A program made the position numbers and the translations under genes. This document shows, one piece after another, positions 53,495 through 63,766 of a stretch of DNA of 64,000 nucleotides (position 1 is the stretch's first letter; every line of letters begins with the position of its first letter). Source of the stretch: Channallabes apus (taxonomy: Eukaryota; Chordata; Actinopteri; Siluriformes; Clariidae); NCBI GenBank assembly GCA_030522415.1, contig CM060124.1:23794454-23858453 (forward strand), written 5' to 3'. The notes under the pieces were generated by a model. It ran no database searches, was not told the DNA's origin, and saw only the letters and a list, made by a program, of their open reading frames with translations.

Positions 53495-54107
53495 TATTTC
53501 CCCCTCTGTGACTTTTAAGTCACATAAAAGAGCATAAAGAAAAGTAAAAAGAAAATACTACTTACTTAAACAATGAATTTAAACAATGCTTAACTTATGA
53601 ACCTTAACCTTACATATTACTACAGAAACAAGAAATAAACCTTACACATCAATATTAATCCTTATAGAATAGGAAAAACTAAGAAATAAACCTTGAACTA
53701 GTAACTTTTCATCAAAATTATGGTATCTTAAATCATTTTAAATCAAAGTCATAGAAAAATCTAATTCAAAGAAATCTTACATATAAAGATTTACATATTA
53801 CTTAAATTTAAATGTAATTAAAGCTTAAGCAAAGAAACCTAAAAGTGTAGAACTTTCAAAGAACTTTCAAAACCTTACAAAACCTTACAACCTTACATAT
53901 TCAACCTAACCTTACATATAATTAAAGCTTAAGCAAAGAAACCTAAAAGTGTAGAACTTTCAAAGAACTTTCAAAACCTTACAAAACCTTACAACCTTAC
54001 ATATTCAACCTAACCTTACATATTACCCCCTCACTAAACCATCCATTTAGGAAAAACTATTGAAAATGAGTAAATATAAGCATAAACACATATGAGAATA
54101 TAATAAG
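53495..54107 (-). other. ERV2 segment upstream of the 3' LTR, with tandem repeat
   Basis: AT-rich, no frame. 53,817-54,023 holds two copies of a 104-bp unit (ATTAAAGCTTAAGCAAAGAA...). CTTACATATTACCCCCTC at about 54,015-54,032 closely resembles the polypurine-tract boundary at 53,488-53,506 (CTTACATATTTCCCCCTC), so the polypurine/LTR-start motif is present twice. Confidence 0.6.
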
Positions 54108-54478
54108 TGTCACGAACTAACCTGGGATGATCAGAAGACGTAGCTTAGCGGTTAGCCCTTTGTTGCGTGAATGGTAAACCCAAACGCGGAAGAACACGAG
54201 TAGGCAGGATAATCACGCTGTTTGTTTTAAGGACTCTCATAAAAGGAGAGCAAGGGAAAGACACAATCTAACCCGCGTCCTATAAACACACACTCAATCA
54301 GAAAGTAATACCAAGATAGTGAGTACTCACGGTTTGGTGAACGATTCCGAAACGACATCGGGCGAACTCAATGACTGAGCGTTGTACTCTCGTTTGTTTA
54401 CCTCTTTTATACTTCCTGGTTTGACGCCCGTCTTACTTCCGGGTCCTAGTGCCGGGCGCAGGTTGAGTGTGCATGACA
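54108..54478 (-). repeat. Gypsy copy 2, 3' LTR
   Basis: TGTCACGAACTAACC to GTGTGCATGACA on the plus strand. On the minus strand GTATAAAAGAGG serves as TATA box. Unlike copy 1 and the solo LTR it lacks the AAGATGGCGCC word. Confidence 0.92.
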
Positions 54479-57400
54479 GTACCCCCCTGTCCAGGATCGG
54501 CTCCAGACGGTCCTGGGGTGGAGGATACCCTACGACGGTAGTCCCGAATGAGCTCAGGATCGAGGATGAACCGTGCTGGAACCCAAGACCGCTCCTCGGG
54601 GCCGTAGCCCTCCCAATCGACCAGGTACTGGGTACCTCTGCCCCGAGGGCGCGAATCGAGGATCTGTCGCACGGTGTAGGCGGGACCGCCGTCAATGATT
54701 CGGGGGGGAGGAGCAGGGGGGGTGGGTGGAATCATGGGTGAAGTGATGAAAGGTTTTAGCTGAGATGTGTGAAATACAGGGTGGATCCGGAGCGCCGCAG
54801 GCAGCTGGAGCCGGTAGGTGACAGGGTTAATCTGTAGAGTGATGCGGTATGGTCCGATGAATCTGGGTGATAGTTTTCGTGATTCAGTGTGCAGATGAAG
54901 GTTCCTGGTGGAAAGCCATACCTTGTCACCTACGTGGTACAAGCGTCCCGGGGGGTGTCGACGGCGATGTTGGGTGGCGTAGCTGATGTTAGCCCGTTGA
55001 ATGGCGAGATTGGCCTGGTGCCACAGCCGCCGACACCTACGGACCAACTGTTGGGCCGATGGTACGTCAACCTCCGGTTCCTGGTGATTGAACATCGGAG
55101 GTTGGAAACCATGACAAACCTCAAATGGGCTTAGGTTGGTGGCTGAGGAGACGTGGAGGTTGTGGGAGAGTTCGGCCCATTTGAGGTAGCGGGCCCAGGA
55201 GCGCTGACGATCCGAAACAAAGCACCTCAGGTAGCGCTCCAGTTGTTGGTTGGTCCGTTCCGTCTGACCATTAGTCTGGGGATGGTACCCAGATGAGAGA
55301 CTACAGGTGGAATTGATCAGACGGCAGAAAGCCTTCCAGAACCGGGCGGTGAACTGGGGCCCTCTGTCCGAGACGATGTCCTTTGGGAACCCATGCAGTC
55401 GGACTACGTGTTCCAGTATCAGCTCGGCTGTGTTCTTTGCTGATGGGAGTCCGGTTAGGGCCACCAGGTGCACGGCTTTGGAGAACCGATCTACGATGGT
55501 TAGTATGGTATTCTTTCCTTCTGATGCCGGCAGGCCCGTGATGAAATCCAGGGCGATGTGCGTCCAGGGCCGACGGGGAACTGGGAGTGGTTGGAGCTCT
55601 CCGGGTGCAGGTTGGTTTGTGTCTTTGGCCCTGGCGCACACCGGGCACGCCTGAACGAACTCCATGGTGTCCTTGCGGATGGAGGGCCACCAGAAGGCCC
55701 GTCGGATGAACGAGAGAGTTCTTAGCGTTCCTGGGTGTCCGGCGATGGTGGATGAGTGGCCCCACTGGAGAACCTCCGTCCTTAGGCGTTGTGGCACGTA
55801 GAGTCGCCCAGGCGGCACGCCTGCCGGTTCGGTCTCCGTAGCCTGTGCCTGGCGGACCCTGGTTTCCAAATCCCAGTGGAGGGGTGCGATGATGCGTGAT
55901 GGGGGAATGACAGGCACGGGGTCCACCCGGGGGAGGTCGTCCTCATGTTGACGTGATAGGGCGTCGGCCTTGATGTTCTTCGACCCCGGGCGGTATGACA
56001 GATGAAAGTTATACTGTTCGAAAAACAGAGCCCACCGTGCCTGTCGTGGATTGAGCTGCTTCAGGGTCTTGATGGTGATTAGGTTTTGGTGATCGGTCCA
56101 GACGATGAACGGCTCACTGACGCCCTGGAGCCAGTGACGCCATTCCTCCAAAGCCCACTTTATGCCCAACAGCTCGCGGTCCCCTACCCCGTATCGCTGC
56201 TGAGTGGGATCAAATTTTTTGGAGAAGAAACTGCAGGGGTGCAGTTTCTGGTCTGGACCTCGCTGAGAGAGAACGGCGCCGGCACCCACATCCGACGCGT
56301 CCACCTCTACAACGAAGGGTTTGTTGGCATCCGGGTGTAGAAGGATGGGAGCGGTGGTGAATCGATGACAGAGTTCTTTGAAGGCGGCGATGGCAGATGG
56401 GGTGAGTAGAAACTGATGAGATGGGAGCCTGGTCAATGTGGTTAATGGAGCGGCAACTGTACTGTAGCCCCGGATAAAGCGACGATAGAAATTCGCAAAC
56501 CCGAGAAACCGTTGAAGTTGCTTGAGTGTCCTGGGTAGGGGCCAGTAACGTACAACCTCTAGCTTCTGCGGGTCCATGGCCACACCCTGGGACGAGATGA
56601 TAAAACCCAGGAACGTGGTGGAGTGCTCGTGAAAAGCACATTTCTCCAGCTTGCAGTACAGTTGGTGAGCGAGCAATCTCTTTAAAACGGCACGTACATG
56701 TTGGATATGTTCTTCGGTGTTGTGGGAGTAGATTAGAATATCGTCCAGGTAGACGAACACCCATCGGCCCAGCATGTCCCGAAGGACGTCATTTATGAAC
56801 TGCTGGAAGGCCGAGGGTGCATTGCAGAGTCCAAATGGTATGACCAGGCTCTCGTAATGTCCGGTAGGTGTGATGAAAGCAGTCTTCCACTCATCACCCT
56901 CTCTGATGCGCACCAAGTTGTAGGCGCTCCGGAGGTCCAACTTCGTAAACATGGTGGCACCAGAGAGGGCGTCCAGGGCTGAGTTGGTGAGTGGTAGCGG
57001 GTGTCGGTTTTTGATGGTGATGTTGTTTAGCCCCCGATAGTCGACACATGGGCGAAGTTCGCCCCCTTTCTTCTTTACGAAGAAGAACCCCGCGGCGGCA
57101 GGCGAGGTGGACGGCCGAATGGTTCCATGGCGAAGGGCCTTGGTGACATATTCTTCCATCGCCTGCGTCTCTGAGGTGGATAGTGAGTAGAGATGGCCGC
57201 GGGGGGGTACGGAACCCGGCTGGAGCTCTATGGCCAGGTCACAAGGACGATGAGGTGGGAGGTAGGCGGCCCGTCTTTTGCAGAAAACTTCAGCCAGATC
57301 CCGATAGGCGACGGGGATGGCGTTGGTGTCGACGTCGGGGGCCTCGGACTCCTTGGAACACGTCCCAGCCGATGCCTGTAGGCAAAGTTCGCTGCAGGTC

Positions 57401-57897
57401 GGGCCCCACTGGAGGATCCGGTTTTGAGTCCACGAGATGAGCGGGTCATGTCGGATCAGCCATGGATAGCCTAGGATGATGGGAGGTGAGGAGATGGGGG
57501 TGAGGTGTAGCTGGAGCTGTTCCTTGTGCTGGTTGATTTCGAGGGTGATGAGCTGGGTTTGGTGAGTGATGGGGCTGGACGAAAGGGGCCGACCGTCGAC
57601 TGATGTGATGCGAATCGGCTGGGATAACGCCTCGATTTTTACCCCCACTTCTTTGGCATAGGTAGAGTCAATGAAGTTACCTGCGGCACCGGAATCGATA
57701 AACGCGGCACTTCTGACCCGTTTGTGGCCAATTTGGAGGATTACCTGAACCGTTAGTCGCGAGGTGGTGGAGTTGATGGTGGTGGAGAGTTGGATCTGGC
57801 CCGGTGAATCTCTCCTCCGGTTCACCGGGGCTGGGCGTTTCCCGGGCGCAGTGGGCAGATCGCCCGGTGATGTGACGCTGACCCACAATAGGCACAT
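54433..57897 (-). CDS. pol: Gypsy copy 2 pol polyprotein with chromodomain
   Basis: 1,154 codons, intact. Order: protease ('[17 protein letters not shown]', about residue 73); RT ('[20 protein letters not shown]', '[19 protein letters not shown]', catalytic 'YLDDILIYS'); RNase H ('[17 protein letters not shown]', '[11 protein letters not shown]', 'WTDHQNL'). Integrase follows (HHCC: '[13 protein letters not shown]' to 'CPVCARAK'; DDE: '[11 protein letters not shown]', '[17 protein letters not shown]', '[15 protein letters not shown]'). A C-terminal chromodomain ('[20 protein letters not shown]') marks a chromovirus; this domain can direct integration to chromatin. The first ATG is unlikely to be used. 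The frame overlaps gag by 76 bp in the -1 frame and is expected as a frameshift product. Confidence 0.95.
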   Translation of the reverse strand: MCLLWVSVTSPGDLPTAPGKRPAPVNRRRDSPGQIQLSTTINSTTSRLTVQVILQIGHKRVRSAAFIDSGAAGNFIDSTYAKEVGVKIEALSQPIRITSVDGRPLSSSPITHQTQLITLEINQHKEQLQLHLTPISSPPIILGYPWLIRHDPLISWTQNRILQWGPTCSELCLQASAGTCSKESEAPDVDTNAIPVAYRDLAEVFCKRRAAYLPPHRPCDLAIELQPGSVPPRGHLYSLSTSETQAMEEYVTKALRHGTIRPSTSPAAAGFFFVKKKGGELRPCVDYRGLNNITIKNRHPLPLTNSALDALSGATMFTKLDLRSAYNLVRIREGDEWKTAFITPTGHYESLVIPFGLCNAPSAFQQFINDVLRDMLGRWVFVYLDDILIYSHNTEEHIQHVRAVLKRLLAHQLYCKLEKCAFHEHSTTFLGFIISSQGVAMDPQKLEVVRYWPLPRTLKQLQRFLGFANFYRRFIRGYSTVAAPLTTLTRLPSHQFLLTPSAIAAFKELCHRFTTAPILLHPDANKPFVVEVDASDVGAGAVLSQRGPDQKLHPCSFFSKKFDPTQQRYGVGDRELLGIKWALEEWRHWLQGVSEPFIVWTDHQNLITIKTLKQLNPRQARWALFFEQYNFHLSYRPGSKNIKADALSRQHEDDLPRVDPVPVIPPSRIIAPLHWDLETRVRQAQATETEPAGVPPGRLYVPQRLRTEVLQWGHSSTIAGHPGTLRTLSFIRRAFWWPSIRKDTMEFVQACPVCARAKDTNQPAPGELQPLPVPRRPWTHIALDFITGLPASEGKNTILTIVDRFSKAVHLVALTGLPSAKNTAELILEHVVRLHGFPKDIVSDRGPQFTARFWKAFCRLINSTCSLSSGYHPQTNGQTERTNQQLERYLRCFVSDRQRSWARYLKWAELSHNLHVSSATNLSPFEVCHGFQPPMFNHQEPEVDVPSAQQLVRRCRRLWHQANLAIQRANISYATQHRRRHPPGRLYHVGDKVWLSTRNLHLHTESRKLSPRFIGPYRITLQINPVTYRLQLPAALRIHPVFHTSQLKPFITSPMIPPTPPAPPPRIIDGGPAYTVRQILDSRPRGRGTQYLVDWEGYGPEERSWVPARFILDPELIRDYRRRVSSTPGPSGADPGQGGTVMHTQPAPGTRTRK
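57800..57843 (-). promoter_or_regulatory. Programmed -1 frameshift signal, gag/pol of Gypsy copy 2
   Basis: On the minus strand GGGAAAC (57,837-57,843) is in the X_XXY_YYZ register of gag (CCG GGA AAC). A 7-nt spacer GCCCAGC follows, then CCCGGTGAA pairs perfectly with TTCACCGGG across a 12-nt loop. The gag stop TGA lies in the 5' arm. Pol reads in -1. Copy 1 keeps heptamer, spacer length and 8 of 9 base pairs. PEG10, a domesticated sushi-type gag-pol, uses the same heptamer (established knowledge). Confidence 0.85.
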
Positions 57898-58869
57898 AGC
57901 CCTTCTCGGAACCGGCGTTCGCGTTCGGCTACGGTCAGGGAGGCGCGTCCTAATTGCATGGGTTCCCCGGCTCCCGTGTCAACCACGGCAGGAGGTGGAG
58001 ATCCGACTGGTTTCATACTGGTATTAATGAAGACAGCAGGTGGTCGTGGGGTGGTGTAGGCGAAGGTGGGTGCAGGCGGCAGGGTCCTTGGGGCTGGCTT
58101 CGGGCGAGACAGGAGGCGCTGATCGATGCGCAGAGCTAGCTGGATCAGTCCTTCGAGGGTGGCGGGGAGTTCTCGCCCGCTGAGCTCATCCTTGATTCGT
58201 GAAGCCAGTCCCTCGTAGAAGGATGTCCGGAGCGCGGCGTCTCCCCAGCTGGTCTGCACGGCGAGGGTTCGGAACTCCGCGCTATACCGGCTCACGGACG
58301 ATCCCCCCTGCCGCAGATGGTAGAGTTTGGAGTCGGTCTCCACCTCGCCCGCTGGGTGTTCAAAAGTCAATCGGAGTTGGCGGGTGAATTCATTATAAGA
58401 ATGGGCGGTATCAGAGTCCGATTTGAGAACTGCCGTGGCCCACTCAGCTGCCTGCCCTGTTAACAAGGAGACCAGGAGAGCGATGCGTAGCCGATCGGTG
58501 GAGTACTTGGTGGAATTAAACTCGAACACCAGATCGAGCGCTGTTAAGAACACATCACATCTCCCGTCTATGCCATTCCATTTGTCTGGTAGAGAAATAA
58601 ACACATCAGAAGAAGGGGGGGGGGGGGGGATGCGGAGCCGCGGCCGCCGCGACGGGAGGCCCGCTAGCCGCGTTAGCGACAGCCGCGCGGAGATCCGCGT
58701 TCTCCTGCCGGAGCTCCGCCACCTCGCGGCGCAAGGCCGCGAGGTCTTGGAGGCCCCGGCTCAGATTAGCGATCTCTCCGGTTAGCTTATCGATAAGCGT
58801 GGCATGCTGATCTACCACATCGCAGAGGTGCGCATAGTCCGCTGGGTTTACCGCGGAAGGCTCAGTCAT
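57822..58869 (-). pseudogene. gag: Gypsy copy 2 gag, split at a homopolymer
   Basis: The N-terminal frame (58,869-58,606) starts MTEPSAVNPADYAHLCDVVD and has a Leu/Glu/Arg coiled-coil-like segment ('LAALRREVAELRQENADLR'), then Ala/Pro-rich residues ending in poly-Pro. The main frame (58,604-57,822) has the gag core 'DVFISLPDKWNGIDGRCDVF' and 'SYNEFTRQLRLTFEHPAGEV'. It then has '[20 protein letters not shown]' and a complete CCHC knuckle ([14 protein letters not shown]). The two frames are separated only at the run of 15 G (plus strand 58,615-58,629), which would need a one- or two-base change to join. It may be a true mutation, a length polymorphism or an assembly error. PEG10/RTL1 derive from this gag type. 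Confidence 0.88.
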
Positions 58870-58871
58870 TC

Positions 58872-59242
58872 TGTCACGAACTAACCTGGGATGATCAGAA
58901 GACGTAGCTTAGCGGTTAGCCCTTTGTTGCGTGAATGGTAAACCCAAACGCGGAAGAACACGAGTAGGCAGGATAATCACGCTGTTTGTTTTAAGGACTC
59001 TCATAAAAGGAGAGCAAGGGAAAGACACAATCTAACCCGCGTCCTATAAACACACACTCAATCAGAAAGTAATACCAAGATAGTGAGTACTCACGGTTTG
59101 GTGAACGATTCCGAAACGACATCGGGCGAACTCAATGACTGAGCGTTGTACTCTCGTTTGTTTACCTCTTTTATACTTCCTGGTTTGACGCCCGTCTTAC
59201 TTCCGGGTCCTAGTGCCGGGCGCAGGTTGAGTGTGCATGACA
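58872..59242 (-). repeat. Gypsy copy 2, 5' LTR
   Basis: Reads as identical to the 3' LTR over 371 bp; followed on the right by the target duplication ATAAG. Confidence 0.92.
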
Positions 59243-59417
59243 ATAAGCATGCAATGGTTATAATATGATGAGTCCAGAGGTGGGCGAAAAAACCTTCAGT
59301 ATAGCCAATTCAGAAGGAAAAATTCCACACCTTGCCAGCTTTTCATGCTCGACAGTGTATACATCACCAGGACCTCATCCTGTATAATAATACATATATG
59401 ACAAACATTTAAAACCA

Positions 59418-60101
59418 TCAAAGCCATTTAAGCAGTCCATTAGGCTCCCTGTAGGTTAAGGATAGTGTGTCAAGATTTTCAGACCCCTCTTCAGTCCAGG
59501 TCTTACGATCCTCGTCCGTGAATTCGATCACATACAGGTCCTTACAGCTTGCCAGCTGAGATAGTGGAATGCGGTTTATCCTGCCCGTCTCTAAGCGCAA
59601 AAAGTCTAACCACACTTCATCGGCTTTTGGAAGAGCATCCAGCGTACGTTGCAGGGATATTGGTGTATCTCTCCATAAGATGTCATCCCCCAACATTACT
59701 TTGGTTATGGTCTTAGTTGCTGCCATGTACACATCGTCAAATTCAACTATTCCACAAATATCATATGCAGCCCAATCCTCTTCGATCCCAATGCCTCTGT
59801 AGATGCCTAACTTCAGATGTCTCCCAAACTGATATGAAGTTGTTACCAGATGAAGTCCTGTGCTCATGTCAAGGTTGAACATCTCCTGTGTCCTTGCTTT
59901 GATCCATTTGAAGTCCTTCGTCAAGACGTTGGCATTGGTGATGAACTCCTTGTTCCCTATTGTGCGTTGTGGATGCCAGTCAACTAGATCATGTCTCAAC
60001 TCTGCCCATTTTTTCTTCGGGGCCTTTTCCGCAACCTCATTCCATGCGTTACAGCAAACTGTGCAGGAAACTATCCACCTTGGGTCAGGTACCAGTTCCA
60101 T
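59418..60101 (-). CDS. Unrecognised ERV2 gene downstream of env (candidate accessory gene)
   Basis: The frame is open from 60,164, but a T-rich tract and TATTGCAG/G (AG at 60,103-60,104) sit just before ATG 60,101, so the product is probably the 227-residue protein starting MELVPDPRWIV, made from a spliced mRNA. Visible: a cysteine cluster ('SCTVCC', residues 11-16), a short basic 'APKKKW', and many Trp and acidic residues. There is a leucine-rich export-like stretch ('LPKADEVWLDFLRL') and an acidic C-terminal third. There is no signal peptide in that product. It is uninterrupted although env is broken. Position after env parallels accessory genes of complex retroviruses (epsilonretroviruses, spumaviruses, lentiviruses, deltaretroviruses). 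I find no resemblance that names it. Confidence 0.6.
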   Translation of the reverse strand: MELVPDPRWIVSCTVCCNAWNEVAEKAPKKKWAELRHDLVDWHPQRTIGNKEFITNANVLTKDFKWIKARTQEMFNLDMSTGLHLVTTSYQFGRHLKLGIYRGIGIEEDWAAYDICGIVEFDDVYMAATKTITKVMLGDDILWRDTPISLQRTLDALPKADEVWLDFLRLETGRINRIPLSQLASCKDLYVIEFTDEDRKTWTEEGSENLDTLSLTYREPNGLLKWL

Positions 60102-60325
60102 CCTGCAATACATACGTGTATAGCAGAAACAAAACACAAAAACAAAACACAAAATACAAGACATACTTTTTCTACTAATACTACTTTTTCTCTGATATAT
60201 TTACTTAAAACATGGATTAAATAAGTTGGATTAAAAATATGGTGTTACGCTAGATAAATTTCAATGTACAGGTGATCAACAAGGATATAGTCAATTGTCC
60301 ATTATGCAGTGTAGTTGGTCTTCTT
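60102..60325 (-). other. env-to-accessory spacer with splice acceptor tract
   Basis: 224 bp between the env stop and the accessory ATG; on the minus strand it ends TTTTGTTTCTGC...TATTGCAG. No other content. Confidence 0.5.
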
Positions 60326-60622
60326 TCACTTCATTTGCATATAAATGGACTCCTCTTCCTCATCCTCATATGGTGTCGTCTGGTCGTGATATTCCACAAC
60401 AACTGTATATTGTCCTACCATTTTCTGAATACTTGCTCTTGCCAGAGGAATAACGCAGCAAGATGCAATGAGTAGGGTTCCTAACACTATCAGAACAATT
60501 GTGCCTAGTTTCACAAGTAGTCCGTACCAATTAGAAGGATTAAGCCAGTCAAACCATGTGGTCCACGCGGTAGTTTCCTGTACTTCTTGGGTGACTCTAA
60601 CATGTTCATCTCTCAGATTCTC
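60326..60622 (-). pseudogene. env: ERV2 env, transmembrane and cytoplasmic part
   Basis: Reading out of the LINE boundary: a Trp-rich membrane-proximal stretch ('WTTWFDWLNPSNWYG'), a hydrophobic anchor of about 25 residues ('IVLIVLGTLLIASCC'), then a cytoplasmic tail of about 45 residues ending in an acidic run and YMQMK. This is the end of a retroviral TM subunit, separated from the rest of env by a LINE of about 1.5 kb. Confidence 0.8.
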
Positions 60623-62131
60623 AACCCCAATATTATCATCCCTGCACTGGCTACCTGTTCAGTTTAGAATAAATTACAAAATAGTATTACTTACATACAA
60701 GGCCTTAAATGGTTTAGCTCCCACATACCTAACCAGTCTTCTGATACGCTACAATCCACCACGCGCCTTAAGATCACAAAACTCCGGACTTCTGGTAGTT
60801 CCCAGAATTTCAAAATCTACAAAAGGGGGTAGGGCTTTTTCATATTTAGCTCCAAAGCTTTGGAATAGCCTTCCAGACAGTGTTCGGGGAGCAGACACGG
60901 TTTCTCAGTTCAAAAGTAGACTCAAGACGCATCTTTTTAATCTGGCATACACATAACTCATCCCAGTACTCATACTCCAGTACACCTATACCGAATGGCA
61001 ACTACGCTAATTCTCCCCATCTGTTCTGTATTTCTCTACCCATCCCGAGGCATCGGGAGATTTTGCCAGCTTCAGTAGACAAAGGCCGACCCTGCGAGGT
61101 TCCTGAGGCACCCAGAGACGGACCAGCTCCAACTGGATTCAGCTTTATGATGGTTGGAGCTACACATGCTGCTCCTGTGCTTCCAGTGATCCAGACCTCA
61201 TCTGCCCTCTGCACCTACTGACTCGTCCCTATGCTGAACTGGTCTTCATGTCAATTTAAATAATTTCTGTCATATTGAATTTTCACCTGCACAACACACA
61301 AGATGTTATATCATTTCTATCTGTTATCGCCCAAATGAGGATGGGTTCCCTGTTGAGTCTGGTTCCTCTCAAGGTTTCTTCCTAATGCCATCTCAGGGAG
61401 TTTTTCCTTGCCACCGTCGCCGTCACCCTTGGCTTGCTCATCAGAGAAATTTCATTCATTCGTCTCATTATTATCTGCACATTTTTCTCACACATCCACA
61501 CTTCCAATTATTTTCTTTTCTATAATTATTATTATTCATTCATTCATTCATTCATTTTCTGTACCGCTTTATCCTTATATACAGGGTCGCGGGGGCCTGG
61601 AGCCTATCCCAGGAAACTTAGGGCACAAGGCGGGGTACACCCTGGACAGGGTGCCAATCCATCGCAGGGCACACATACATACTCACATACACACACTCAA
61701 TCACACACTACGGGCAATTTGGAATGTCAATTAACCTAACCTACATGTCTTTGGACTGTGGGAGGAAACCGGAGTACCCGGAGGAAACCCACCAAGCACG
61801 GGGAGAACATGCAAACTCCATGCACACAGAGACGGGAATCGAGCCTGGCCGGGGAATCGAACCCGGACCCTGGCGGTGCAAGGCGACAGTGCTAACCACT
61901 ACGCCACCGTGCCGCCATTATTATTATTATTTGTTCTTATTTATTTATTTTCTATTATAATTTTATTTATTTATTTATTACTTTATATATAATTATTCTA
62001 TATATATATATATATATAAATTTTTTTTTTTTTTTTTGTTAAATTTCTTAAATTTTTGTGAAGCTGCTTTGAGACAATGACCATTGTTAAAAGCGCTATA
62101 TAAATAAAATTGAATTGAATTGAATTGAATT
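60623..62131 (+). mobile_element. L2/Rex-type LINE, 5'-truncated, inserted in env
   Basis: The plus-strand frame 60,623-60,956 gives the ORF2 C-terminus ('LHWLPVQFRINYKIVLLTYK', '[19 protein letters not shown]'). It is followed by the conserved 3' UTR (GGGTTCCCTGTTGAGTCTGG, GGGAGTTTTTCCTTGCCACC) and a tail GCGCTATATAAATAAAATTG with (GAATT)n at 62,110-62,131. Same family as 8,614-11,793 and 6,866-8,063. A SINE lies inside its 3' UTR. Confidence 0.85.
61555..61915 (-). repeat. Full tRNA-headed SINE inside the LINE 3' UTR
   Basis: On the minus strand: GGCGGCACGGTGGCGTAGTG (A-box) and GGTTCGATTCCCC (B-box), a body with CTCCGGTTTCCTCCCACAGT and GACCCTGTATATAAGGATAA, and a (GAAT)n tail at 61,530-61,556. 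It is a complete copy of the SINE whose head is at 8,066-8,168. The flanks carry TTATTATTATT runs. Confidence 0.75.
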
Positions 62132-62194
62132 CCACATGGCTCTTAGTATTTTTGTTATATTACCATCAGGGCCTGTATGTCTTGGAATGTATGT

Positions 62195-63766
62195 ACAGCA
62201 GTCTTCTCCAATTAAGGCGCACACTCCTCATTGAGGTGCTAACATAGTGTCCAGGGCGAATCTATTTTGCATGGTCATTATTGTTGTTCTGTCTAATTGT
62301 TCTTGTACTAATCCTAAAACACTTAAAGTGTGATTCCAAAATCTCTGTTGATTGTACCATAGTAAGTTTATCCACCTTGCGTTTTTAGAAATTTGAACCC
62401 ATGGGAGGAAGATTGTCGTAAATGCTCCTCCAACTCTGTTTATAACCTCATGTTCAGTTGGTACGCCAAGTGGAATTCCATCCCAACTTACTGTTATTCC
62501 TCCCTCTTTATCAAACTCTTCCCATTTCTTTAATTCCCCTTGACCGACCGTGTCCAAGAATTTTATCTCACGTTTGCTTCTTTTGTTTTGCGTGCCATGC
62601 AATCCTATTACAATTAGTTCTCCTTCTAGTAATACTGGAGCACAGCATCCGTTCCAGTCTTTTGGTAGAGTTTGTCTAACTGTGGTTCCATCACAGTACC
62701 AAAATATGTCAGTTAAGGGTGTTGTACCTAATCTTAAGTCTGGTTGTCGCACGTTGACTATCTCACTGCATGACATATTGCTTGTTGTATTGTCGCATAT
62801 CTGTCTCATTTTTATGGAAAAACCTGCTGCTGACTGTGTTTCATTGCAGCTTAATGATAGATTTCCTACTTCTATACTTCCATCTGAACAGATGCATAGA
62901 GGATAGGTCTGTTGCACAGGTGTTATTTCTCGTTGGACAGCATCTATTGTTTCTACAGGATGATACGTGCATTTGCTTATATTCTGCATCCATTCTGGAC
63001 CATAATCTATTGCAGCTGAATGTAAAAGACAGCTGATAGGGCATAATCGTGATTCACTATATTCTGGATCATCTATACATTCTCTTGTTCCTTGTGTTAT
63101 CGCCACTTTTTGGGGCTTATGACTTCTGTCATGGCATATGATGCAGTCCTTATTTGTTAAAGACTCAGCTGTGAATTTCATCCATTGGTAGAACATATAA
63201 TTTTTCCATGTTTGATCAGATTCTTTTTTGTTTCCAGGTACCTGTTTTATTATTTCTGGGATTACCGTTACATAGGTTGCTGACTCATTATCTGATACGC
63301 TAGGTTGGCCTGGTACTTTTGCTGTACATCCACGCAAATATGGATATGCTAAGCATACACCTCGTATTTTGCCATTTACTGACTTATTAAATGCGCACCA
63401 TTGATTGGATGTTGGTATTGCCTCAATCAATCCATCTAACGCAATCTTCATTTTTGATCCAGGGGTTTTCTCTAATTCTACATAAATACGCACTTGATCT
63501 TCTTTGGGTCGTGTCCTGTCTACCTCTATCTGAAAAGTTCCTTCCCAATTTCCTGTTCTTTCCCACATTGATAAACCAGCTACCATTCTTGCTCTAGTTA
63601 TTGTAGCTAGTACGCAACGTATTTGTCTCTCTTCAGTGTTCCATTCTGGTTTGCTCTTTTCATTTCTGACGGCCCAACTACTAGTCAAACCGATCATAAG
63701 AAGTATTGTTATTTCCATAGATTTCCTTATGTTTTTTAGGCGGTAATAAGAGGATGGTTTCTCCAT
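62195..63766 (-). pseudogene. env: ERV2 env, surface subunit and ectodomain of TM, with one stop
   Basis: Start candidates are ATG 63,766 and ATG 63,718; the latter gives a good signal peptide ('MEITILLMIGLTSSWA'). SU has several N-glycosylation sites and a CXXC ('CIIC'). A furin-type RSKR ends SU. TM then has 'GGAFTTIFLPWVQ' and a heptad-like helix ('FWNHTLSVLGLVQEQLDRT'). A TGA at 62,228-62,230 interrupts the frame just before a CX6CC motif encoded at about 62,222-62,195, after which the frame runs into the LINE. CXXC plus CX6CC is the covalently linked gamma-type envelope. SU would bind a receptor and TM would drive fusion; this copy cannot make a full protein. Confidence 0.85.

Larger units (their letters stand above)
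54108..59242 (-). mobile_element. Gypsy/sushi-type LTR retrotransposon, copy 2 (full length, young)
   Basis: Two 371-bp LTRs (54,108-54,478 and 58,872-59,242) read as identical by eye. The element is flanked by ATAAG on both sides (54,103-54,107 and 59,243-59,247), a 5-bp target duplication. It encodes gag and a 1,154-codon uninterrupted pol on the minus strand. The only visible lesion is the gag frame break at a 15-bp G run. It inserted into the 3' part of ERV2, so it is younger than that provirus. Confidence 0.95.
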
